Assembly: GCA_914767715.1 (NCBI GenBank)
Contig: OU612074.1
Coordinates: forward strand, 16,108,062-16,172,061
DNA: 64,000 nt
Direction: 5' to 3'
DNA from: Membranipora membranacea
Lineage: Eukaryota; Bryozoa; Gymnolaemata; Cheilostomatida; Membraniporidae
Below the pieces are notes generated by a model, which was given only the letters and a program-made list of their open reading frames with translations, did no database searches and had not been told where the DNA came from. The position numbers were made by a program, and so were the translations under genes. This document shows, piece after piece, positions 11,092-22,620 of the stretch (position 1 is the first letter of the stretch; every line of letters begins with the position of its first letter).

Positions 11092-13763
11092 ACGAGGCCA
11101 ATGAGGCCATCAACTGGTCAAAGTTTGAAAGAATTGCGATGGCTTTTTAATTTTTCACCCTGCAGTTTGGCATGTTTTTTTATGACAAGACTGGCCCTCG
11201 TTAAAAAAGTTGCTGCCGCCAAACTAAGAGGGCCAGCCCCAAACGGCTTTCAGTTCCTAAGTCAGCATGAAATTCCACACGGTATAGAGTAGGTTAGGAG
11301 GAAATCTATTTTTTAAACTGGCGGTAAAAAACACCAAGGGTCCGCCCTTTGTTACTTTTTTAAATTTTAAAGTCGCTCTCATTTCTGTTCTATTTATCGT
11401 AGGATCTTAATATTCTGGAATTTGAATGAGGCCAATGAGGCCATCAACTGGTCAAAGTTTAAAAGAATTGCGATGGCTTTTTAATTTTTCACCCTGCCGT
11501 TCGGCATGTTTTTTTATGACAAATCTGGCCCTCGTTAAAAAAGTTGCTGCCGCCAAACTAAGAGGGCCAGCCCCAAACGGTTTTCAGTTCATAAGTCAGC
11601 ATGAAATTCCACACGGTATAGAGTAGGTTACGAGGAAATCTATTTTTTAAACTGGCTGTAAAAAACACCAAGGGTCCCCCCTTTGCTACTTTTTTAAATT
11701 TTAAAGTCGCTCTCATTTCTGTTCTATTTATCGTAGGATCTTAATATTCTGGAATTTGAATGAGGCCAATGAGGCCATCAACTGGTCAAAGTTTGAAAGA
11801 ATTGCGATGGCTTTTTAATTTTTCACCCTGCCGTTTGGCAAGTATTTTTATGACAAAACTGGCCCTCGTTAAGAAAGTTGCTGCCGCCAAACTAAGAGGG
11901 CCAGCCCCAAACGGCTTTCAGTTCCTAAGTCAGCATGAAGTTTCACACGGTATAGAGTAGGTTAGGAGGAAATCTATTTTTTAAACTGGCTGTAAAAAAC
12001 ACCAAGGGTCCCCCCTTTGTAACTTTTTTAAATTTTAAAGTCGCTCTCATTTCTGTTCTATTTATCGTAGGATCTTAATATTCTGGAATTTGAATGAGGC
12101 CAATGAGGCCATCAACTGGTCAAAGTTTGAAAGAATTGCGATGGCTTTTTACTTTTTCACCCTGCCGTTTGGCATGTTTTTTTATGACAAAACTGGCCCT
12201 CGTTAAAAAAGTTGCTGCCACCAAACTAAGAGGGCCAGCCCCAAACGGTTTTCAGTTCATAAGTCAGCATGAAATTCCACACGGTATAGAGTAGGTTAGG
12301 AGGAAATCTATTTTTTAAACTGGCGGTAAAAAACACCAAGGGTCCCCCCTTTGTTACTTTTTTAAATTTTAAAGTCGCTCTCATTTCTGTTCTATTTATC
12401 GTAGGATCTAAATATTTTGGTATTTGAATGAGGCCAATGAGGCCATCAACTAGTCAAAGTTTGAAAGAATTGCTATGGCTTTTTAATTTTTCACCCTGCC
12501 GTTTGGCATGTTTTTTTATGACAAAACAGGCCTTCGTTAAAAAAGTTGCTGCTGCTAAACTAAGAGGGCCAGCCCGAAACGGTTTTCAGTTCCTAAGTCA
12601 GCATGAAATTCCACACGGTATGGAGTAGGTTAGGAGGAAATCTATTTTTTAAACTGGCTGTAAAAAACACCAAGGGTCCCCCCTTTGTTACTTTTTTAAA
12701 TTTTAAAGTCGCTCTCATTTCTGTTCTATTTATCGTAGGATCTTAATATTCTGGAATTTGAATGAGGCCAATGAGGCCATCAACTGGTCAAAGTTTGAAA
12801 GAATTGCGATGGCTTTTTAATTTTTCACCCTGCCGTTTGGCATGTTTTTTTGTGACAAAACTGGCCCTCGTTAAAAAAGTTGCTGCCGCCAAACTAAGAG
12901 GGCCAGCCCCAAACGGTTTTCAGTTCATAAGTCAGCATGAAATTCCACACGGTATAGAGTAGGTTACGAGGAAATCTATTTTTTAAACTGGCTGTAAAAA
13001 ACACCAAGGGTCCCCCCTTTGTTACTTTTTTAAATTTTAAAGTCGCTCTCATTTCTGTTCTATTTATCGTAGGATCTTAATATTCTGGAATTTGAATGAG
13101 GCCAATGAGGCCATCAACTGGTCAAAGTTTGAAAGAATTGCGATGGATTTTTAATTTTTCACCCTGCCGTTTGGCATGTTTTTTTATGACAAAACTGGCC
13201 CTCGTTAAAAAAGTTGCTGCCGCCAAACTAAGAGGGCCAGCCCCAAACGGTTTTCAGTTCTTAAGTCAGCATGAAATTCCACACGGTATAGAGTAGGTTA
13301 GGAGGAAATCTATTTTTTAAACTGGCTGTAAAAAACACCAAGGGTCCCCCCTTTGTTACTTTTTTAAATTTTAAAGTCGCTCTCATTTCTGTTCTATTTA
13401 TCGTAGGATCTTAATATTCTGGAATTTGAATGAGGCCAATGAGGCCATCAACTGGTCAAAGTTTGAAAGAATTGCGATGGCTTTTTAATTTTTCACCCTG
13501 CCGTTTGGCATGTTTTTTTATGACAAAACTGGCCCTCGTTAAAAAAGTTGCTGCCGCCAAACTAAGAGGGCCAGCCCCAAACGGCTTTCAGTTCCTAAGT
13601 CAGCATGAAATTCCACACGGTATAGAGTAGGTTAGGAGGAAATCTATTTTTTAAACTGGCGGTAAAAAACACCAAGGGTCCCTCCTTTGTTACATTTTTA
13701 AATTTTAAAGTCGCTCTCATTTCTGTTGTATTTATCGTAGGATCTTAATATTCTGGAATTTGA
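11092..13763 (+). repeat. 8-monomer derivative of the 11-mer HOR (2672 bp)
   Basis: The order is R25S/K33R (11092), a hybrid K33N/L56I unit (11426), a hybrid C28S/I61V-P62S unit (11760), A43T (12094), G9S/R16L/L34Q (12428), M31V (12762), L18I (13096) and plain (13430). Compared with the copy to the left, the separate L56I, N51D and L34Q units are missing, while their 3' variants appear inside the hybrids. This is the pattern expected from out-of-register exchange. Confidence 0.8.
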
Positions 13764-16700
13764 ATGAGGCCAATGAGGCCATCAACTGGTCAAAGTTTGA
13801 AAGAATTGCGATGGCTTTTTAATTTTTCACCCTGCCGTTTGGCATGTTTTTTTATGACAAAACTGGCCCTCGTTAAAAAAGTTGCTGCCGCCAAACTAAG
13901 AGGGCCAGCCCCAAACGGTTTTCAGTTCCTAAGTCAGCATGAAATTCCACACGGTATAGAGTAGGTTAGGAGGAAATCTATTTTTTAAACTGGCGGTAAA
14001 AAACACCAAGGGTCCCCCCTTTGTTACTTTTTTAAATTTTATAGTCGCTCTCATTTCTGTTCTATTTATCGTAGGATCTTAATATTCTGGAATTTGAATG
14101 AGGCCAATGAGGCCATCAACTGGTCAAAGTTTGAAAGAATTGCGATGGCTTTTTAATTTTTCACCCTGCCGGTTGGCATGTTTTTTTATGACAAAACTGG
14201 CCCTCGTTAAAAAAGTTGCTGCCGCCAAACTAAGAGGGCCAGCCCAAAACGGTTTTCAGTTCCTAAGTCAGCATGAAATTCCACACGGTATAGAGTAGGT
14301 TAGGAGGAAATCTGTTTTTTAAACTGGCAGTAAAAAACACCAAGGGTCCCCCCTTTGTTACTTTTTTAAATTTTAAAGTCGCTCTCATTTCTGTTCTATT
14401 TATCGTAGGATCTTAATATTCTGGAATTTGAATGAGGCCAATGAGGCCATCAACTGATCAAAGTTTGAAAGAATTGCGATGGCTTTTTAATTTTTCACCC
14501 TGCCGTTTGGCATGTTTTTTTATGACAAAACTGGCCCTCGTTAAAAAAGTTGCTGCCGCCAAACTAAGAGGGCCAGCCCCAAACGGTTTTCAGTTCCTAA
14601 GTCAGCATGAAATTCCACACGGTATAGAGTAGGTTAGGAGGAAATCTATTTTTTAAACTGGCTGTAAAAAACACCAAGGGTCCCCCCTTTATTACTTTTT
14701 TAAATTTTAAAGTCGCTCTCATTTCTGTTCTATTTATCGTAGGATCTTAATATTCTGGAATTTGAATGAGGCCAATGAGGCCATCAACTGGTCAAAGTTT
14801 GAAAGAATTGCGATGGCTTTTTAATTTTTCACCCTGCCGGTTGGCATGTTTTTTTATGACAAAACTGGCCCTCGTTAAAAAAGTTGCTGCCGCCAAACTA
14901 AGAGGGCCAGCCCAAAACGGTTTTCAGTTCCTAAGTCAGCATGAAATTCCACACGGTATAGAGTAGGTTAGGAGGAAATCTATTTTTTAAACTGGCGGTA
15001 AAAAACACCAAGGGTCCCCCCTTTGTTACTTTTTTAAATTTTAAAGTCGCTCTCATTTCTGTTCTATTTATCGTAGGATCTTAATATTCTGGAATTTGAA
15101 TGAGGCCAATGAGGCCATCAACTGGTCAAAGTTTGAAAGAATTGCGATGGCTTTTTAATTTTTCACCCTGCCGTTTGGCATGTTTTTTTATGACAAAACT
15201 GGCCCTCGTTAAAAAAGTTGCTGCCGCCAAACTAAGAGGGCCAGCCCCAAACGGTTTTCAGTTCCTAAGTCAGCATGAAATTCCACACGGTATAGAGTAG
15301 GTTAGGAGGAAATCTATTTTTTAAGCTGGCTGTAAAAAACACCAAGGGTCCCCCCTTTGTTACTTTTTTAAATTTTAAAGTCGCTCTCATTTCTGTTCTA
15401 TTTATCGTAGGATCTTAATATTCTGGAATTTGAATGAGGCCAATGAGGCCATCAACTGGTCAAAGTTTGAAAGAATTGCGATGGCTTTTTAATTTTTCAC
15501 CCTGCCGTTTGGCATGTTTTTTTATGACAAAACTGGCCCTCGTTAAAAAAGTTGCTGCCGCCAAACTAAGAGGGCCAGCCTCAAACGGCTTTCAGTTCCT
15601 AAGTCAGCATGAAATTCCACACGGTATAGAGTAGGTTAGGAGGAAATCTATTTTTTAAACTGGCGGTAAAAAACACCAAGGGTTCCCCCTTTGTTACTTT
15701 TTTAAATTTTAAAGTCGCTCTCATTTCTGTTCTATTTATCGTAGGATCTTAATATTCTGGAATTTGAATGAGGCCAATGAGGCCATCAACTGGTCAAAGT
15801 TTGAAAGAATTGCGATGGCTTTTTAATTTTTCACCCTGCCGTTTGGCATGTTTTTTTATGACAAAACTGGCCCTCGTTAAAAAAGTTGCTGCCGCCAAAC
15901 TAAGAGGGCCAGCCTCAAACGGCTTTCAGTTCCTAAGTCAGCATGAAATTCCACACGGTATAGAGTAGGTTAGGAGGAAATCTATTTTTTAAACTGGCGG
16001 TAAAAAACACCAAGGGTTCCCCCTTTGTTACTTTTTTAAATTTTAAAGTCGCTCTCATTTCTGTTCTATTTATCGTAGGATCTTAATATTCTGGAATTTG
16101 AATGAGGCCAATGAGGCCATCAACTGGTCAAAGTTTGAAAGAATTGAGATGGCTTTTTAATTTTTCACCCTGCCGTTTGGCATGTTTTTTTATGACAAAA
16201 CTGGCCCTCGTTAAAAACGTTGCTGCCGCCAAACTAAGAGGGCCAGCCCCAAACGGTTTTCAGTTCCTAAGTCAGCATGAAATTCCACACGGTATAGAGT
16301 AGGTTAGGAGGAAATCTATTTTTTAAACTGGCTGTAAAAAACACCATGGGTCCCCCCTTTGTTACTTTTTTAAATTTTAAAGTCGCTCTCATTTCTGTTC
16401 TATTTATCGTAGGATCTTAATATTCTGGAATTGGAATGAGGCCAATGAGGCCATCAACTGGTCAAAGTTTGAAAGAATTGCGATGGCTTTTTAATTTTTC
16501 ACCCTGCCGTTTGGCATGTTTTTTTATGACAAAACTGGCCCTCGTTAAAAAAGTTGCTGCCGCCAAACTAAGAGGGCCAGCCCAAAACAGTTTTCAGTTC
16601 ATAAGTCAGCATGAAATTCCACACGGTATAGAGTAGGTTAGGAGGAAATCTATTTTTTAAACTGGCTGTAAAAAACACCAAGGGTCCCCCCTTTGTTACT

Positions 16701-17103
16701 TTTTTAAATTTTAAAGTCGCTCTCATTTCTGTTCTATTTATCGTAGGATCTTAATATTCTGGAATTTGAATGAGGCCAATGAGGCCATCAACTGGTCAAA
16801 GTTTGAAAGAATTGCGATGGCTTTTTAATTTTTCACCCTGCCGTTTGGCATGTTTTTTTATGACAAAACTGGCCCTCGTTAAAAAAGTTGCTGCCGCCAA
16901 ACTAAGAGGGCCAGCCCCAAACGGTTTTCAGTTCCTAAGTCAGCATGAAGTTCCACACGGTATAGAGTAGGTTAGGAGGAAATCTATTTTTTAAACATGC
17001 TGTAAAAAACACCAAGGGTCCCCCCTTTGTTACTTTTTTTAATTTTAAAGTCGCTCTCATTTCTGTTCTATTTATCGTAGGATCTTAATATTCTGGAATT
17101 TGA
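13764..17103 (+). repeat. Ten near-consensus monomers
   Basis: These units lack the strong type markers of the blocks on either side. Minor variants include P50Q (14098, 14766), G9D (14432), a P50S pair (15434 and 15768, a simple one-unit duplication), K39N (16102), P50Q/G52S (16436) and I61V with AAACATGCTG after the frame (16770). The unit at 16770 leads into an N51D unit at 17104, resuming the order seen at 737-1405 and 8754-9421. Confidence 0.7.
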
Positions 17104-17437
17104 ATGAGGCCAATGAGGCCATCAACTGGTCAAAGTTTGAAAGAATTGCGATGGCTTTTTAATTTTTCACCCTGCCGTTTGGCATGTTTTTTTATGACAA
17201 AACTGGCCCTCGTTAAAAAAGTTGCTGCCGCCAAACTAAGAGGGCCAGCCCCAGACGGTTTTCAGTTCCTAAGTCAGCATGAAGTTTCACACGGTATAGA
17301 GTAGGTTAGGAGGAAATCTATTTTTTAAACTGGCTGTAAAAAACACCAAGGGTCCCCCCTTTGTAAATTTTTTAAATTTTAAAGTCGCTCTCATTTCTGT
17401 TCTATTTATCGTAGGATCTTAATATTCTGGAATTTGA
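17104..17437 (+). repeat. N51D monomer preceding the rearrangement
   Basis: It carries CCAGACGG and GAAGTTTCACAC, as in the units at 1072 and 9088. In both of those places the next unit is the L34Q type, which identifies what should follow here. Confidence 0.85.
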
Positions 17438-17453
17438 TTCCAGAATATTAAGA
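17417..17453. repeat. Perfect palindrome, 17-bp arms and 3-nt spacer, at the inversion junction
   Basis: The forward arm at 17417-17433 (starting TCTTAATATT) is followed by TTG at 17434-17436 and by its exact reverse complement at 17437-17453. Pairing continues with one mismatch to about 21 bp. A nearly spacerless palindrome like this is the signature of foldback or template-switch repair at the inversion point. Confidence 0.92.
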
Positions 17454-17608
17454 CCCTTTTAACGAGGGCCTGTTTTGTCATAAAAAAACATGCCAAACGG
17501 CAGGGTGAAAAATTAAAAAGCCATCGCAATTCTTTTAAACTTTGACCATTTAAAGTCGCTCTCATTTCTGTTCTATTTATCGTAGGATCTTAATATTCTG
17601 GAATTTGA
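17438..17608. repeat. Rearranged 171-bp monomer remnant with inverted segment
   Basis: The interval between the flanking unit starts (17104 and 17609) is 505 bp, that is 334 plus 171. Inside it, 17437-17548 is in reverse orientation: first the reverse complement of unit positions near 314-330, then, after a jump, the reverse complement of unit positions about 25-114. Forward orientation resumes at TTTAAAGTCGCT (17549). The inverted piece carries the reverse complements of GTTTAAAAGAA and AAAACAGGCC, two variants found together only in the units at 1406 and 9422. It is therefore an L34Q monomer, the type expected at this place. Confidence 0.9.
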
Positions 17609-18944
17609 ATGAGGCCAATGAGGCCATCAACTGGTCAAAGTTTGAAAGAATTGCGATGGCTTTTTAATTTTTCACCCTGCCGTTTGGCATGTTTTTTTAT
17701 GACAAAACTGGCCCTCGTTAAAAAAGTTGCTGCCGCCAAACTAAGAGGGCCAGCCCCAAACGGTTTTCAGTTCCTAAGTCAGCATGAAATTCCACACGGT
17801 ATAGAGTAGGTTAGGAGGAAATCTATTTTTTAAACTGGCTGTAAAAAGCACCAAGGGTCCCCCCTTTATTACTTTTTTAACTTTTAAAGTCGCTCTCATT
17901 TCTGTTCTATTTATCGTAGGATCTTAATATTCTGGAATTTGAATGAGGCCAATGAGGCCATCAATTGGTCAAAGTTTGAAAGAATTGCGATGGCTTTTTA
18001 ATTTTTCACCCTGCCGTTTGGCATGGTTTTTTATGACAAAACTGGCCCTCGTTAAAAAAGTTGCTGCCGCCAAACTAAGAGGGCCAGCCGCAAACGGCTT
18101 TCAGTTCCTAAGTCAGCATGAAATTCCACATGGTTTAGAGTAGGTTAGGAGGAAATCTATTTTTTAAACTGGCGGTAAAAAACACCAAGGGTCCCCCCTT
18201 TGTTACTTTTTTAAATTTTATAGTCGCTCTCATTTCTGTTCTATTTATCGTAGGATCTTAATATTCTGGAATTTGAATGAGGCCAATGAGGCCATCAACT
18301 GGTCAAAGTTTGAAAGAATTGCGATGGCTTTTTAATTTTTCACCCTGCCGGTTGGCATGTTTTTTTATGACAAAACTGGCCCTCGTTAAAAAAGTTGCTG
18401 CCGCCAAACTAAGAGGGCCAGCCCAAAACGGTTTTCAGTTCCTAAGTCAGCATGAAATTCCACACGGTATAGAGTAGGTTAGGAGGAAATCTATTTTTTA
18501 AACTGGCGGTAAAAAACACCAAGGGTCCCCCCTTTGTTACTTTTTTAAATTTTATAGTCGCTCTCATTTCTGTTCTATTTATCGTAGGATCTTAATATTC
18601 TGGAATTTGAATGAGGCCAATGAGGCCATCAACTGGTCAAAGTTTGAAAGAATTGCGATGGCTTTTTAATTTTTCACCCTGCCGGTTGGCATGTTTTTTT
18701 ATGACAAAACTGGCCCTCGTTAAAAAAGTTGCTGCCGCCAAACTAAGAGGGCCAGCCCAAAACGGTTTTCAGTTCCTAAGTCAGCATGAAATTCCACACG
18801 GTATAGAGTAGGTTAGGAGGAAATCTATTTTTTAAACTGGCAGTAAAAAACACCAAGGGTCCCCCCTTTGTTACTTTTTTAAATTTTAAAGTCGCTCTCA
18901 TTTCTGTTCTATTTATCGTAGGATCTTAATATTCTGGAATTTGA
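17609..18944 (+). repeat. Four monomers between the rearrangement and domain 2
   Basis: The units are plain (17609), T8I/C28W/I65L (17943), and two P50Q units (18277, 18611) linked by the variant ATTTTATAGTCGC. The P50Q units with their GGCGGTAAAA and GGCAGTAAAA tails resemble the stretch at 13764-14431, suggesting they continue domain 1. Confidence 0.65.
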
Positions 18945-21900
18945 ATGAGGCCAATGAGGCCATCAACTGGTCAAAGTTTGAAAGAATTGCGATGGCTTTT
19001 TAATTTTTCACCCTGCCGTTTGGCATGTTTTTTTATGACAAAACTGGCCCTCGTTAAGAAAGTTGCTGCCGCCAAACTAGGAGGGCCAGCCCCAAACGGT
19101 TTTCAGTTCCTAAGTCAGCATGAAATTCCGCACGGTATAGAGTAGGTTAGGAGGAAATCTATTTTTTAAACTGGCTGTTAAAAACACCAAGGGTCCCCCC
19201 TTTGTTACTTTTTTAAATTTTAAAGTCGCTCTCATTTCTGTTCTATTTATCGTAGGATCTTAATATTCTGGAATTTGAATGAGGCCAATGAGGCCATCAA
19301 CTGGTCAAAGTTTGAAAGAATTGCGATGGCTTTTTAATTTTTCACCCTGCCGTTTGGCATGTTTTTTTATGACAAAACTGGCCCTCGTTAAAAAAGTTGC
19401 TGCCGCCAAACTAAGAGGGCCAGCCTCAAACCGTTTTCAGTTCCTAAGTCAGCATGAAATTCCACACAGTATAGAGTAGGTTAGGAGGAAATCTATTTTT
19501 TAAACGGGCTGTAAAAAACACCAAGGGTCCCCCCTTTGTCACTTTTTTAAATTTTAAAGTCGCTCTCATTTCTGTTCTATTTATCGTAGGATCTTAATAT
19601 TCTGGAATTTGAATGAGGCCAGTGAGGCCATCAACTGGTCAAAGTTTGAAAGAATTGCGATGGCTTTTTAATTTTTCACCCTGCCGTTTGGCATGTTGTT
19701 TTATGACAAAACTGGCCCTCGTTAAAAAAGTTGCTGCCGCCAAACTAAGAAGGCCAGCCCCAAACGGTTTTCAGTTCATAAGTCAGCATGAAATTCCACA
19801 CGGTATAGAGTAGGTTACGAGGAATTCTATTTTTTAAACTGGCTGTAAAAAACACCAAGGGTCCCCCCTGTGTTACTTTTTTAAATTTTAAAGTCGCTCT
19901 CATTTCTGTTCTATTTATCGTAGGATCTTAATATTCTGGAATTTGAATGAGGCCAATGAGGCCATCAACTGGTCAAAGTTTGAAAGAATTGCGATGGCTT
20001 TTTAATTTTTCACCCTGCCGTTTGGCATGTTTTTTTATGACAAAACTGGCCCTCGTTAAAAAAGTTGCTGCCGCCAAACTAAGAGGGCCAGCCCCAAACG
20101 GTTTTCAGTTCCTAAGTCAGCATGAAATTCCACACAGTATAGAGTAGGTTAGGAGGAAATCTATTTTTTAAACTGGCTGTAAAAAACACCAAGGGTCCCC
20201 CCCTTTGTTACTTTTTTAAATTTTAAAGTCGCTCTCATTTCTGTTCTATTTATCGTAGGATCTTAATATTCTGGAATTTGAATGAGGCCAATGAGGCCAT
20301 CAACTGGTCAAAGTTTGTAAGAATTGCGATGGCTTTTTAATTTTTCACCCTGCCGTTTGGCATATGTTTTTTTATGACAAAACTGGCCCTCGTTAAAAAA
20401 GTTGCTGCCACCAAACTAAGAGGGCCAGCCCCAAACGGCTTTCAGTTCCTAAGTCAGCATGAAATTCCACACGGTATAGAGTAGGTTAGGAGGAAATTTC
20501 ATTTTTAAACTGGCTGTAAAAAACACCAAGGGTTCCCCCTTTGTTACTTTTTTTAATTTTAAAGTCGCTCTCATTTCTGTTCTATTTATCGTAGGATCTT
20601 AATGTTCTGGAATTTGAATGAGGCCAATGAGGCCATCAACTGGTCAAAGTTTGAAAGAATTGCTATGGCGTTTTAATTTTTCACCCTGCCGTTTGGCATG
20701 TTTTTTTATGACAAAACTGGCCCTCGTTAAAAAAGTTGCTGCCGCCAAACTAAGAGGGCCAGCCCCAAACGGCTTTCAGTTCCTAAGTCAGCATGAAATT
20801 CCGCAGGGTATAGAGTAGGTTAGGAGGAAATCTATTTTTTAAACTGGCGGTAAAAAACACCAAGGGTCCCCCCTTTTTTACTTTTTTAAATTTTAAAGTC
20901 GCTCTCATTTCTGTTCTATTTATCGTAGGATCTTAATATTCTGGAATTTGAATGAGGCCAATGAGGCCATCAACTGGTCAAAGTTTGAAAGAATTGCTAT
21001 GGCTTTTCAATTTTTCACCCTGCCGTTTGGCATGTTTTTTTATGACAAAACTGGCCCTCGTTAAAAAAGTTGCTGCCGCCAAACTAAGAGGGCCAGCCCC
21101 AAACGATTTTCAGTTCCTAAGTCAGCATGAAATTCCACACGGTATAGAGTAGGTTGGGAGGAAAACTTTTTTTAAACTGGCTGTAAAAAACACCAAGGGT
21201 CCTCCCTATGTTACTTTTTTAAATTTTAAAGTCGCTCTCATTTCTGTTCTATTTATCGTAGGATCTTAATATTCTGGAATTTGAATGAGGCCAATGAGGC
21301 CATCAACTGGTCAAAGTTTGAAAGAATTGCTATGGCTTTTTAATTTTTCACCCTGCCGTTTGGCATGTTTTTTTATGACAAAACTGGCCCTCGTTAAAAA
21401 AGTTGCTGCCGCCAAACTAAGAGGGCCAGCCCCAAACGGTTTTCAGTTCCTAAGTCAGCATGAAATTCCACACGGTATAGAGTAGGTTAGGAGGAAATCT
21501 ATTTTTTAAACTGGCTGTAAAAAACACCAAGGGTCCCCCCTTTGTTACTTTTTTAAATTTTAAAGTCGCTCTCATTTCTGTTCTATTTATCGTAGGATCT
21601 TAATATTCTGGAATTTGAATGAGGCCAATGAGGCCATCAACTGGTCAAAGTTTGAAAGAATTGCGATGGCTTTTTAATTTTTCACCCTGCCGTTTGGCAT
21701 GTTTTTTTATGACAAAACTGGCCCTCGTTAAAAAAGTTGCTGCCGCCAAACTAAGAGGGCCAGCCCCAAACAATTTTCAGTTCCTAAGTCAGCATGAAAT
21801 TCCACACGGTATAGAGTAGGTTAGGAGGAAAACTTTTTTTAAACTGGCTGTAAAAAACACCAAGGGTCCTCCCTATGTTACTTTTTTAAATTTTAAAGTC

Positions 21901-22620
21901 GCTCTCATTTCTGTTCTATTTATCGTAGGATCTTAATATTCTGGAATTTGAATGAGGCCAATGAGGCCATCAACTGGTCAAAGTTTGAAAGAATTGCTAT
22001 GGCTTTTTAATTTTTCACCCTGCCGTTTGGCATGTTTTTTTATGACAAAACTGGCCCTCGTTAAAAAAGTTGCTGCCGCCAAACTAAGAGGGCCAGCCCC
22101 AAACGGTTTTCAGTTCCTAAGTCAGCATGAAATTCCACACGGTATAGAGTAGGTTAGGAGGAAATCTATTTTTTAAACTGGCTGTAAAAAACACCAAGGG
22201 TCCCCCCTTTGTTACTTTTTTAAATTTTAAAGTCGCTCTCATTTCTGTTCTATTTATCGTAGGATCTTAATATTCTGGAATTTGAATGAGGCCAATGAGG
22301 CCATCAACTGGTCAAAGTTTGAAAGAATTGCGATGGCTTTTTAATTTTTCACCCTGCCGTTTGCCATGTTTTTTTATGACAAAACTGGCCCTCGTTAAAA
22401 AAGTTGCTGCCGCCAAACTAAGAGGGCCAGCCCCAAACGGTTTTCAGTTCCTAAGTCAGCATGAAATTCCACACGGTATAGAGTAGGTTAGGAGGAAATC
22501 TTTTTTTTAAACTGGCTGTAAAAAACACCAAGGGTCCCCCCTTTTGTTACTTTTTTAAATTTTAAAGTCGCTCTCATTTCTGTTCTATTTATCGTATGAT
22601 CTTAATATTCTGGAATTTGA
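18945..22620 (+). repeat. Domain 2 HOR copy, 11 monomers (3676 bp)
   Basis: This is the 9-unit order with its R16L/G52D + R16L pair effectively doubled: G52D (20952), R16L (21285), G52N (21619), R16L (21952). The paired units share GGAAAACTTTTTTTAAACTGG and CCTCCCTATG, which confirms a local two-unit duplication. Confidence 0.8.
20282..20617 (+). repeat. Longest regular monomer (336 bp) with stop at codon 13
   Basis: AAA to TAA at 20318-20320 interrupts the frame. A 2-bp insertion makes CATATG (20361-20366, an NdeI site) before the T-run. After the frame the sequence reads GGAAATTTCATTTTTAAAC instead of the usual GGAAATCTATTTTTTAAAC. The same codon-13 stop occurs in the matching units at 23957 and 30304. 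Confidence 0.85.

Larger units (their letters stand above)
1..18944 (+). repeat. Array domain 1: 8/11-monomer HOR family and plain monomers
   Basis: Monomers read GGAGGAAATC after the frame and CCTAAGTC near its end. Diagnostic types recur in a fixed order: K33N, C28S, A43T, L56I with TACGAGG, N51D, L34Q, G9S/R16L, M31V, L18I, plain, R25S/K33R. The order is partly present at 69-3743, complete at 7418-11091 and shortened at 11092-13763. From 13764 rightwards monomers are closer to consensus with small variants (P50Q, P50S). The right edge at 18945 is where the R46G-anchored HOR of domain 2 begins. Confidence 0.75.

Noticed and set aside
17438-17608. Transposon or foreign insertion
   Set aside because: All of the 171 bp derives from the monomer itself. 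There are no terminal repeats, target-site duplication or foreign sequence.
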